Origin: Acidobacteriota bacterium
Lineage (GTDB): Bacteria; Acidobacteriota; Thermoanaerobaculia; UBA5066
Reading direction: 5' to 3'
Length of the DNA stretch: 9,832 nucleotides
Assembly (NCBI GenBank): GCA_016789625.1
Contig: JAEUQS010000833.1
Location: 1 to 9,832 of the forward strand
Shown here: piece by piece, positions 1 to 6,554 of the stretch
Numbering within the stretch: position 1 is the first letter of the stretch
Layout of the letters: each line of letters opens with the position of its first letter
Translations under genes and position numbers: made by a program
The notes under the pieces: generated by a model
Database searches by the model: none
Told to the model about the DNA's origin: nothing
The model's input: the letters and a program-made list of their open reading frames with translations, nothing else

Positions 1-585
1 GTTCGCCAGGTGCCCCACGTCGGAGAAGATGCGCCGCTTGAGCTGCACGGGATACGGCCCGTTGCGCAGGAGGTCGAGGTCGTAGTTGGACTCGAAGCCC
101 AGGAGATCGCAGTCGAAGAGCGCCTCGGCGACGGCATTCGAGAGGTGCCCGAGGTCGGTCGCCATGCCGAACCGGTTGCCGTCCCGGTCCTCGAACACGT
201 AGCAGCAGCTCTCGGCCCCGTCGTGCGGGGTGCGCGCCGGCCGGACGCTGAGCACGCCGCCGAGCTGGATCTCGCGGCCCGGCAGCGTGGTGCGGATGTC
301 CGAGAACAGCGGCCCCGGAAGGCGCGCCGCGGCCTGGGTGCCGTACGTGGCGTAGATGGGAATGCCGAGCTTCGTGTGCAGCGTGAGCGCGCCATGAACG
401 TGGTCCGCGTGCTCGTGCGTGATGAAGAGAGCCGAGACCTCCTCGATCGCGACGCCCACCAGCGCGAGGCGCTTCTTCGTCTCCCGCATCGAGAGCCCCG
501 CATCCACGAGCACCGTGACGCCTTCGGTCCGCACCACGGTGCAGTTCCCCGAGGAGCCCGAGCCGAGAAAGCAGACCTCGATCAC
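1..585 (-). CDS. YycJ/WalJ-type metallo-beta-lactamase-fold hydrolase (N-terminal part)
   Basis: This is a metal-dependent hydrolase of the YycJ/WalJ branch of the MBL fold, probably cytoplasmic. Family members are thought to be nucleases acting on DNA; the substrate cannot be read from the sequence. The frame starts at GTG 585 and runs off the window after exactly 195 codons, so roughly the last quarter of a ~260-residue protein is missing. The N-terminus carries the family signature GSGSSGNC (residues 8-15), then VDAGL (27-31), the metal-binding box HEHADH (57-62), a further ligand His121 in TPHDG, and Asp144 in ATDLGHL. The segment ESNYDLDLLRNGPYP (165-179) is typical of this branch. The GTG is chosen because the family signature begins within ten residues of it, and the other nearby GTG (593) hits a stop after three codons. 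The gap to dut is 17 bp; the ribosome-binding site is weak. Family assignment is firm; biological role is inferred. Confidence 0.9.
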   Translation of the reverse strand, partial: MIEVCFLGSGSSGNCTVVRTEGVTVLVDAGLSMRETKKRLALVGVAIEEVSALFITHEHADHVHGALTLHTKLGIPIYATYGTQAAARLPGPLFSDIRTTLPGREIQLGGVLSVRPARTPHDGAESCCYVFEDRDGNRFGMATDLGHLSNAVAEALFDCDLLGFESNYDLDLLRNGPYPVQLKRRIFSDVGHLAN

Positions 586-602
586 TTCGTCACACCGGAA
601 TC

Positions 603-1049
603 CTACGAGCGTCCCGTACTGCCGAAGCCGCCAGATCCGCGGTCCGAGGCGGCGAGACCCTCGCCGTTCACGCGCTCGAACGCCACCCGCTCGACGCGCG
701 CGACGACGAGCTGCGCGATGCGGTCACCCCGCTCGATCGTCACCGGCCCGGCGCCGAGATTCACGAGGAGGACGCCGACCTCGCCACGGTAGTCGGAGTC
801 GATCGTGCCCACGCCGTTCACCAGCGCGAGGCCGTGCTTCAGCGCGAGGCCCGACCGGGCGCGCACCTGGGCCTCGAAACCCTCCGGAATCTCGAGCGTG
901 AGACCCGTGGGCACGAGCGCGCGCTCGAGGGGCGCGAGCGTGCGCGAAGCGGCGGCCCGCAGGTCCGCTCCGGCGGCGCCCGGCGACGCATACGCCGGCG
1001 CCGCGAGATCCTCGCAGCCGGGGCGCCAGGCAAAGCGGATCGTCGCCAT
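603..1049 (-). CDS. dut: dUTP diphosphatase (dUTPase)
   Basis: It hydrolyses dUTP to dUMP and pyrophosphate in the cytoplasm, keeping uracil out of DNA and supplying dUMP for thymidylate synthesis. The 148-residue length is normal for the homotrimeric family. All five conserved motifs are visible: AGADLRA (26-32), RARSGL (63-68), GTIDSDYRGEV (81-91) with catalytic Asp84, RGDRIAQLV (107-115), and the C-terminal RGSGGFGSTG (137-146), the flexible arm that closes over the substrate. ATG 1049 is chosen over GTG 1055: the GAGGA at 1057-1061 lies 7 nt before the ATG but only 1 nt before the GTG. The gene starts 10 bp after the M16 peptidase stop, and its ribosome-binding site overlaps that stop codon, implying co-transcription and likely coupled translation. 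An M16 peptidase followed by dut is, from memory, a recurrent arrangement in several bacterial groups. Confidence 0.96.
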   Translation of the reverse strand: MATIRFAWRPGCEDLAAPAYASPGAAGADLRAAASRTLAPLERALVPTGLTLEIPEGFEAQVRARSGLALKHGLALVNGVGTIDSDYRGEVGVLLVNLGAGPVTIERGDRIAQLVVARVERVAFERVNGEGLAASDRGSGGFGSTGRS

Positions 1050-1059
1050 CCTCACGTCC

Positions 1060-2352
1060 TCAGGCCGCGGCGAGCTCTTCGGCGAGCGCGGTCATGTCGA
1101 GCCCGAAGGGATCGGGACCGGCCACGCCGAGGCCGAGCGTCGCGTTCCTTCCGAACAGCCGCTCCAGCGCTTCCTGCGCGTCGGCCCGCGTCACGGCCGC
1201 GATCTGAGCGAGGTACTCGTCGGGGTCGTAGGGCCGGTCGCGGTAGAGCCAGCCGCGCGCCGCGGCCTCCCGGCGGCTCACGGTCGATTCGAGGGACAGC
1301 GCGATCTCGGAGGTGATCTGTCCCTTCGCCCGGGCCAGCTCTGCTGCGGTGATGCCCTCCGAGCAGGCCTTCCTCACCGTGGCCGCGATGCGCTTCACGA
1401 GCTTTCCGAGGTTCTCGGGAGAGGTCGCGGCCTCGATGACGCAGAGGCCGCCGTCGCGGTGGAGCGTGAGCCCCGCGCCCACGTGGTACGCGAGACCGTT
1501 CTTCTCGCGAACCTCGCGCCAGAGACGAGAGGAAACCCCGCCCCCGAGCACCGTCGTCACGACGGAGGCCGCCGGCACGAGCGCCTCGGCATAGCCGAAC
1601 CCGGGGGTCGCGAGGAGGAGGTGCGACTGCGTGAGGCCGGGCCGGACCAGGTTGACCTCGCAGCGCTTCGCGCGCGGGGCCATCCGCCGCGGCGCCAGCG
1701 GAGCCCGCGCGGGACGCGCGCGAGCAGCCCCGCGGCGGGCCCGTTCCTTCCCCAGGAGAGCGAGGAACGCGTCCGGGTCGAGAGCGCCCGAGGCCACGAA
1801 GGCCATGCGCGACGGGACGAAGATCTCGCGGAAGCGCTCGGCGAGCTGGGTGCGGGTGAGCGAGGAGACCGTCTCTTTCGTGCCGAGGATGGGCGCGCCG
1901 AGAGGGTGCTTCGGCCAGAGCGCCCGGATGAGGTCGTCCTGGAGGCGGTCCTCGGGCACGTCGGCCGCTTCGGCCATCTCCTCGAGGATCACCCCGCGCT
2001 CGGTCTCGACGTCCTCGGCCGTGAACGCGGGCGCCTCGGTGAGGTCGAGCAGCAGCGCGAGCGCCGCGTCGAGCCGGTTCGCCGTGGTGCGGATGTGGAA
2101 CACGACGCATTCCTTGGTCGTGTAGGCGTCGCACTCCCCGCCGAGGAGGTCGGTCATGCGGGCGATGGCCTGGCCGGTGCGGCGGCGGGTCCGCTTGAAG
2201 AGGAGGTGCTCGAGGAAGTGCGTGGCCCCGAGCCGCTCGGGGGCCTCGTCGGCCGAGCCGCCCTTCACGTAGATGCCGAGGGCGACGCTGCGCACGTCGC
2301 GAACGGGATCCAGGAAGACGCGAAGGCCGTCGGGCAGCGTGTGGTCGATCAA
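1060..2352 (-). CDS. M16 family zinc metallopeptidase
   Basis: This is an inverzincin-type zinc peptidase of the M16 family (processing-peptidase/YmxG-like), 430 residues, one typical ~400-430 aa subunit with two M16 domains. The zinc site is intact: H45-F-L-E48-H49 (HxxEH), with the third ligand in the GVILEEM segment (Glu124/125), at the spacing known for the family. Other hallmarks are TLPDGLRV (5-12), GSADE (32-36), HLLFKRT (49-55) and GGECDAYTTKE (71-81), which corresponds to the usual GGxxNAyTsxE. The second domain includes GGGVSSRLWREVREKNGL. No signal peptide is visible, so a cytoplasmic site is likely. TTG 2352 is the only usable in-frame start near the conserved N-terminus, with GAGG 5 nt upstream; the open frame extends further upstream only inside the preceding pseudopilin gene. 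It lies 34 bp after that gene, the largest gap in the window. The substrate is unknown; a link to the secretion genes is only positional. Confidence 0.93.
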   Translation of the reverse strand: MIDHTLPDGLRVFLDPVRDVRSVALGIYVKGGSADEAPERLGATHFLEHLLFKRTRRRTGQAIARMTDLLGGECDAYTTKECVVFHIRTTANRLDAALALLLDLTEAPAFTAEDVETERGVILEEMAEAADVPEDRLQDDLIRALWPKHPLGAPILGTKETVSSLTRTQLAERFREIFVPSRMAFVASGALDPDAFLALLGKERARRGAARARPARAPLAPRRMAPRAKRCEVNLVRPGLTQSHLLLATPGFGYAEALVPAASVVTTVLGGGVSSRLWREVREKNGLAYHVGAGLTLHRDGGLCVIEAATSPENLGKLVKRIAATVRKACSEGITAAELARAKGQITSEIALSLESTVSRREAAARGWLYRDRPYDPDEYLAQIAAVTRADAQEALERLFGRNATLGLGVAGPDPFGLDMTALAEELAAA

Positions 2353-2386
2353 GAGGGCCTCATGCGAAGCCGAACATACACGACGC

Positions 2387-3157
2387 CTATTTCCGCGGTC
2401 CGCCGCCTCCGCCGCCGGGCGGCATGACGCCGCCGCCACCGATTCCCGGCCCGGTGCCGCCACCTGGAGTCTCCGAGCGCCCGCCATCGGAGAGGGTCTG
2501 CTCGGTGAACCGCCAGAGGTGGTACTCGTCACGGCCCTGGTACACGCGGATCGACTTCGCCTGGCTCTTGCAATACACGCCCGTGATGGGGCCGGTCTGC
2601 TCCCCCTTGGGGTTCCCGGTGGGATCGAAGCCGCCTTTGACGTCGCCCTTGCCGCTCTTGTCCCCGTCGTCGGCGTCACTGCCGCCGGGCCGGGGCGTGG
2701 GGGCCGGCGTCGGGGTGGGTCTCGAGAACGGGCTGCCGCCTTTGTCGCTGCCGCCGCCCACGACGGGTCCCCCCTGGCCGCCCGGTCCGGGCACGCCACC
2801 CGGCGTCACGGGCGTCTGGCCCTGGCCGAAGAAGATGAGACCCCAGTCGTCGCTGTTCGTGATGGGGTCTTTCCAGAGCTTCCTTATCGTGCGGGGCTCG
2901 ACCTCGATCATCTCCTTGAGCGACGTGGGATAGCGGCCGAACTTCACCCGGAACCGCCGGATTCCCTCGGCGTACTGCCGGCCCCGGAAGATGAGCTCCT
3001 CCTCGCGCTCCCGCTGCGTCTGCTGCGACGCGAGGGGCAGCACGGCGGCGATGAGGATCGTCATCACCGTCATCGCCACGAACAGCGCGACGAGCGTGTA
3101 GCCCGCCTGACCGTTGCCTCTTGCGCGCCCTGGGCGCCGCCGGCGAGGAGCGATCAC
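2387..3157 (-). CDS. Prepilin-like protein lacking Glu5, with long Gly/Pro-rich tail
   Basis: A 256-residue type II secretion/type IV pilus prepilin-like protein. A basic leader (RRRR at residues 5-8) ends in Gly19, followed by YTLVALFVAMTVMTILIAAV, the class III signal and transmembrane helix cut by prepilin peptidase after the Gly. The residue at mature +5 is Ala, not the usual Glu, a feature shared with minor GspK-type pseudopilins. The globular part has GRYPTSLKEM (74-83) and RKLWKDPIT (92-100), resembling the two preceding pseudopilins. A low-complexity segment (about 112-188; Gly, Pro, PTPTPAPTP, acidic DADDGDK) separates this from a second folded patch, GPITGVYCKSQAKSIRVYQG (189-208), and a Gly-rich end. 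GTG 3157 is preferred (GGTGA 4 nt upstream, 4 bp gap after the previous gene); a start at 3199 would overlap that gene by 38 bp and give a 33-residue leader. It is probably a minor pseudopilin; which one cannot be said. Confidence 0.85.
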   Translation of the reverse strand: MIAPRRRRPGRARGNGQAGYTLVALFVAMTVMTILIAAVLPLASQQTQREREEELIFRGRQYAEGIRRFRVKFGRYPTSLKEMIEVEPRTIRKLWKDPITNSDDWGLIFFGQGQTPVTPGGVPGPGGQGGPVVGGGSDKGGSPFSRPTPTPAPTPRPGGSDADDGDKSGKGDVKGGFDPTGNPKGEQTGPITGVYCKSQAKSIRVYQGRDEYHLWRFTEQTLSDGGRSETPGGGTGPGIGGGGVMPPGGGGGGPRK

Positions 3158-3161
3158 CGCA

Positions 3162-3569
3162 TCACCATGTGTCGTAGGACGTGCCGTCCAGCGCGACACC
3201 TCGCGCGCCCGATTTCACGTCGATGATCCCCGGGGGTTGATCCGATTCGGCGGCGTCGGGGTCCGCCTCCTCGTACTCGAGGACCCAGGTGTCCGCGGTC
3301 TTGGTGAGCGGGTCGATCGGCACCTTGCGGATGTAGCCCTCGCTCACGAGCTCGTCGAGCGACTCGGGATAGCGCTGCTTGTCGGCGTAGAACTGGTCGA
3401 GCATCGAGCGGAACGTGAAGAGGTTCTCGCGGAGGGCGGTCTCCTTCGCCCGCACGGGGGCCTTCACGAGATGCGGGATCCCGATCGTCGCGAGGATCCC
3501 GAGGATCGCCATCACGACGATGAGCTCGATGAGCGTGAAGCCGCGGCTTTTTCGAATTCCGGTGCGCAT
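3162..3569 (-). CDS. gspG: GspG-like pseudopilin (second)
   Basis: A 135-residue major-type pseudopilin. A ten-residue basic leader ends at Gly10, followed by FTLIELIVVMAILGILATIG, the canonical prepilin peptidase site with Glu at mature +5 and a hydrophobic helix. The globular domain has RYPESLDELV (66-75), RKVPIDPLT (81-89) and the end motif RGVALDGTSYDTW (123-135). Its layout is that of GspG (long helix, YP-x-L-x-x-L loop, DP-x-T, aromatic end). I do not see the classical GspG calcium-loop sequence clearly. ATG 3569 lies 1 bp after the stop of the previous pseudopilin (TGACATG), with AAGGA at 3578-3582 giving 8 nt spacing, so translation is probably coupled. After processing it would be extracted from the membrane and polymerised by the ATPase and platform into a pseudopilus or pilus. 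Paralogous to the gene just upstream, which ends in a near-identical motif. Confidence 0.92.
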   Translation of the reverse strand: MRTGIRKSRGFTLIELIVVMAILGILATIGIPHLVKAPVRAKETALRENLFTFRSMLDQFYADKQRYPESLDELVSEGYIRKVPIDPLTKTADTWVLEYEEADPDAAESDQPPGIIDVKSGARGVALDGTSYDTW

Positions 3570-3570
3570 G

Positions 3571-4038
3571 TCACCAGTCCTTGTAGTAAGTCCCGTCCAG
3601 GGCACGGCCTCGCGAGAGCGAGTACACGTCGTACACGTTCTGCCGCCCCCAGGACGTGGAGTCGGGTTCGTCCTGATAGCTCCTGAGCCCCCATTCGGCC
3701 TTGCCCGTCATGGGATCGATGGGGATCTTGCGCAGGAACTTTCGCTTCTTCTTGATCTGTCCCACCAGCTCGACGCCTTCGACGAGGTCTTCGATCTTGG
3801 GGGGATAGCCCTCCGAGTCGAGCTTCACCTGGATGAGGCCCTGGTCGGCGAGGCGCTTGTAGTCGTCCACGGCCGTCCGCATCGAACGGAGAGACGCGCG
3901 CAGCTCGGCCTCCTTCTGCCGGGTGATGGTGAACCGGGCGATGGGCACGATCATGCCCGTGAGGATCAGGATGAACGCGCACACCATCGCCAGCTCCACC
4001 AGGGAGTAGCCGCGACGGGAACGCGTGATCTTCATCAT
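3571..4038 (-). CDS. gspG: GspG-like pseudopilin (first)
   Basis: A 155-residue prepilin-like protein. The leader MMKITRSRRG is cut after Gly10, before YSLVELAMVCAFILILTGMI, with Glu at mature +5. The body has EGYPPKIEDLV (76-86), a basic run KKKRKFLRKIPIDPMT (96-111), AEWGLRSYQDEP (114-125) and the end motif RGRALDGTYYKDW (143-155), which parallels the next gene's C-terminus. It comes 19 bp after the secretin and is preceded by the best ribosome-binding site in the window, AAGGAGG (4044-4050), fitting a subunit needed in many copies. ATG 4038 gives 5 nt spacing; the adjacent ATG 4035 gives 8 nt and would drop one Met. Either this protein or the next could be the main fibre subunit; its longer central region and Tyr at mature +1 distinguish it. 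Confidence 0.91.
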   Translation of the reverse strand: MMKITRSRRGYSLVELAMVCAFILILTGMIVPIARFTITRQKEAELRASLRSMRTAVDDYKRLADQGLIQVKLDSEGYPPKIEDLVEGVELVGQIKKKRKFLRKIPIDPMTGKAEWGLRSYQDEPDSTSWGRQNVYDVYSLSRGRALDGTYYKDW

Positions 4039-4043
4039 CCAGT

Positions 4044-4050
4044 CCTCCTT
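4044..4050 (-). promoter_or_regulatory. Strong ribosome-binding site of first pseudopilin
   Basis: AAGGAGG on the minus strand, a near-perfect match to the 16S rRNA 3' end. It sits in the 19 bp between the secretin stop (TAG at 4058-4060) and ATG 4038/4035. It is the strongest such site seen in the window and suggests raised translation of the pseudopilin relative to upstream genes on the same transcript. Confidence 0.8.
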
Positions 4051-4057
4051 CCTGCTT

Positions 4058-6541
4058 CTACGGAAGCACCGAGACGGTGAGGGGCTCGACGCGGGGGCGG
4101 AGGGGTCCGCTGCGGCTCGTCGCACCGCCGGCCGAAGCCCGCAGGAGCGAGGCGCCGGGCCCCCGCCCTTTGAACGCGAACGCGGCGAGCGCGCCGTCGG
4201 GAAGGCCCGTGCCGGACGGACGGGCGAGGCGCACGCGGGCGCGGCCCGGCATGCGGTCGGCGTCGAAGCGCACGTCGAGGCCCATCGGACCGTCCTTCCA
4301 GGCTCCGGGGGCGAGCGCCGTGATCTCGAGGACCTCGGGGTTCCACTCGAGCGTCAGCTCGACCTCCGAGAGGTCCTTGAGCGACACGGGGGTCTCGAGC
4401 GTGACGATGGCCGTGCCGCCCCGCACGATCTCGTCACCCGAGGAAAGAAGCACGAGCGGCAGCTCGCCGTTCTGGATGACCGGAACCACCGCGACGTCCT
4501 TCTCCTCGACCCGCTCGGCCGGGAGGGTCTCGCCGGAGGCGGTCAGAGTCGTCTTCGTGCCGTCTCCCGCGGGAGTGAGCGAGGAGAAGCCGGGGCCCCG
4601 CTGCGGGTTCGTCGGCGGGGTGGCGGGCTTCTCCGGCACCGGGGCCGGCGCCCTGCGGAAGGGATCGTTCGGCGCCGAGCCCTGCGGGATCGAGGGCGAC
4701 GACTGCAGCTGGCCGGGGCGCGGCTGCGACGGGGCCGCGGGCGGAGGCGTGCCGTCGAACGGCGAGCCCTGGGCGTTCGGGGACTCGAGCCTCGGCGTCG
4801 AAGGACCCGAGAAGCTCACGTTGTTCTCGGTGCCGACCCACACGGGGAGCAGATCCTCCTCCGTGATCTGCGGCGCGCGAATGATGCGCGGCGTCAGCGT
4901 GAGGAAGAGGTCGGTCTCCTGGAAATCCTTCTTCGTGGAGCTGAAGAGCGCGCCCACGATGGGCAGGTCCCCGAGGAACGGAAGGCCCGTCTTCGAGACG
5001 GCCTTCGTGCGGTTCTTGAGGCCCGCGAGGAAGTTCGTCTCGCCGTCCTTCAGCCGGATGGTGGACGTGATCGTGCGGGTGCCGATGATGGGCTGGTCCT
5101 GGCCGTTGGGACCCGACACCGTGCCGTTGAGGTTCGAGACCTCGACGGTGAGCTTGAGCGTGACCTCCTTGTTGTGGTGCACGCGGGGCTCGATGTCGAT
5201 CTTGATGCCGACGTCCTGGTACTGGAACGAGGTGATGGGCACGACGCCCGTCTGTCCGATCGCCTGCGTCGTGTTCACCGTGGTGACGGGAATGGGCACG
5301 CGGTCGCCGATCGTGAGCTGGGCCTTCTCGCCCTCGGCGATGCGCAGCTGCGGCTTGGCGAGGAGCTCGGCGTCACTGTTGTTCTTGATGAAGTTGAACG
5401 TGATGGCCGGGACGTTGAACGAGAAGTCCTTGAGGCCGATCTTGAAGAGCTCCGACCAGGGCAGCAGCGTCGTCGTGGTGGATCCACCGGTGCCGCCCGA
5501 GCCGCCCGTGGAGGTCGAGGTGCCGCCGCCCGTATAGACGCCGCTGTACGTGTCGGTGATGCGCGTGCCGATCTCGGTGAGCTTCTTGGTGTTGATCTGG
5601 AGCAGCTCGACGTCGACGATGACCTCGGCCTTGGACTTGTCGTTGATCTCGATGATCTTCTCGGCCACGGCGACCTTGTCGGCCGTGTCGCGAATGACGA
5701 TCGCGTTGAGCTGCGGGATCGTGCCGATGCGGCGGAGATCCAGGATGCCGCGCACCATGGCCGAGACGTCCTTCACGTCGCCGTTCGACAGGAAGAACGT
5801 CTGGATGACGAGGTCCTCGTACTCCTTGCGGTTCTGGGGCGTGTCCTGCGCGACGAGAATCGTCTTGTCGTCGAGGATCTTGTAGAAGTGCCCGGCCTGG
5901 CGCATGAGGGTCTCGAGGGCCTTCTGGAACGTCAGGTCGCGCAGGTCGATCGTGTAGCGGTCGTCCTTGAGCTGCGGATCGAACAGGATGTTGATGCCCG
6001 CGGCCGAGCCCAGCGTGGTGTAGATCTTCTTGATGGGCTGGTCCTGCGGGATCGTGAGGTTCATGACCTTCGTGGAGGAGGCGTCCAGCATGGGCTGCCG
6101 GGCCTTCTGTCCCCGCGCGTTGCGCTTGGCCTTCTCCACGGCGCTGCCGCCCTCGGAGGCGAGCCGTCGCTGCTCGATCTCTTCGTTCAGCCGCCGGAAC
6201 TCCTGAAGGGCCGTGTCGTTCACGGGATCCAGCGCGACGCTCTGCTCGTACTCGAGCTTCGCGAGGTCCAGCGCGCCCGCCGAGCGGTGGATGCGCCCGC
6301 GCATGAGGTGGGCCTGCGCCGCCCTCATCTTGGCCTGGCTGAGCGCGATCTTGATGCGGGCGTTGTCGGGATCCCCGACGAGAGCCTTCTCGTAGCCGAG
6401 GACCGCGAGGTCCCAGTGCTCCCGGGCCTCTTCCTGCTGAGCGTCCCGGAACGCGCGGGTCGACGCGCAGCCGGTTCCGAGGAGGGTCGCGCCGAGAAGA
6501 AGGAGCGCCACCCGCCCCGGTTGTGAACGGACGAAAGTCAT
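4058..6541 (-). CDS. gspD: Outer-membrane secretin: lipoprotein with TPRs and C-terminal cohesin-like domain
   Basis: An 827-residue secretin forming the outer-membrane gated channel of a T2SS/T4P-type machine. Order of parts: lipoprotein signal with lipobox LGTG-C25; two TPR-like helical repeats (about 36-125; GYEKALVGDPDN and EYEQSVALDPVN); N0/STN-like domain (about 160-232); one N1-type domain (about 244-302, with LNAIVIRDT); secretin domain (about 304-555) with the signature GLPFLGDLPIVGALF (519-533). A Gly/Ser/Thr-rich loop (337-358) interrupts the early secretin domain. A Pro/Ser-rich linker (about 573-690) leads to a cohesin-like beta domain (about 699-826; VELTLEWNPEVLEI). Only one N1-type repeat is visible, fewer than in classical GspD. 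ATG 6541 is chosen because GAGGAA lies 7 nt upstream; ATG 6556, overlapping the previous stop as ATGA, would add five residues and has no visible ribosome site. The lipid anchor and TPRs suggest it may target itself to the outer membrane. Family certain; cargo unknown. Confidence 0.96.
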   Translation of the reverse strand: MTFVRSQPGRVALLLLGATLLGTGCASTRAFRDAQQEEAREHWDLAVLGYEKALVGDPDNARIKIALSQAKMRAAQAHLMRGRIHRSAGALDLAKLEYEQSVALDPVNDTALQEFRRLNEEIEQRRLASEGGSAVEKAKRNARGQKARQPMLDASSTKVMNLTIPQDQPIKKIYTTLGSAAGINILFDPQLKDDRYTIDLRDLTFQKALETLMRQAGHFYKILDDKTILVAQDTPQNRKEYEDLVIQTFFLSNGDVKDVSAMVRGILDLRRIGTIPQLNAIVIRDTADKVAVAEKIIEINDKSKAEVIVDVELLQINTKKLTEIGTRITDTYSGVYTGGGTSTSTGGSGGTGGSTTTTLLPWSELFKIGLKDFSFNVPAITFNFIKNNSDAELLAKPQLRIAEGEKAQLTIGDRVPIPVTTVNTTQAIGQTGVVPITSFQYQDVGIKIDIEPRVHHNKEVTLKLTVEVSNLNGTVSGPNGQDQPIIGTRTITSTIRLKDGETNFLAGLKNRTKAVSKTGLPFLGDLPIVGALFSSTKKDFQETDLFLTLTPRIIRAPQITEEDLLPVWVGTENNVSFSGPSTPRLESPNAQGSPFDGTPPPAAPSQPRPGQLQSSPSIPQGSAPNDPFRRAPAPVPEKPATPPTNPQRGPGFSSLTPAGDGTKTTLTASGETLPAERVEEKDVAVVPVIQNGELPLVLLSSGDEIVRGGTAIVTLETPVSLKDLSEVELTLEWNPEVLEITALAPGAWKDGPMGLDVRFDADRMPGRARVRLARPSGTGLPDGALAAFAFKGRGPGASLLRASAGGATSRSGPLRPRVEPLTVSVLP

Positions 6542-6548
6542 CGAAAGG

Positions 6549-6554
6549 TTCCTC
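6549..6554 (-). promoter_or_regulatory. Ribosome-binding site deciding the secretin start
   Basis: GAGGAA on the minus strand, 7 nt before ATG 6541. It overlaps the stop codon (TGA 6553-6555) of the upstream PilP/GspC-like gene and lies downstream of the alternative ATG at 6556, so it favours the inner start. Confidence 0.6.

Noticed and set aside
10..792. Plus-strand 260-codon open frame at the left edge
   Set aside because: The minus strand here encodes the hydrolase with GSGSSGNC and HEHADH motifs and the end of dut; the plus-strand translation has no such features.
2353..2386. Possible internal promoter in the 34-bp gap before the M16 gene
   Set aside because: No recognisable -35/-10 pair could be picked out in this short GC-rich gap.
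805..2427. A 540-codon plus-strand open frame antisense to the M16 peptidase and dut
   Set aside because: Low-information Arg/Gly/Glu-rich composition, no recognisable domain, and it lies wholly opposite two genes with intact catalytic motifs.
2391..2470. GC-rich CCGCCG-type repeats that could suggest a terminator hairpin or simple repeat
   Set aside because: They encode the Gly-rich C-terminus of the third prepilin; no stem-loop with a following T-run was found on the minus strand.
2353..2799. Extended N-terminus for the M16 peptidase reaching position 2799
   Set aside because: It overlaps the pseudopilin tail in another frame, and the family's conserved N-terminus (TLPDGLRV) starts a few residues after TTG 2352.
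4025..6526. An 833-codon open frame on the plus strand, antisense to the secretin
   Set aside because: The encoded sequence is a monotone Arg/Glu/Asp/Leu-rich string with no motif, the mirror of GC-biased third positions in the well-supported secretin gene.
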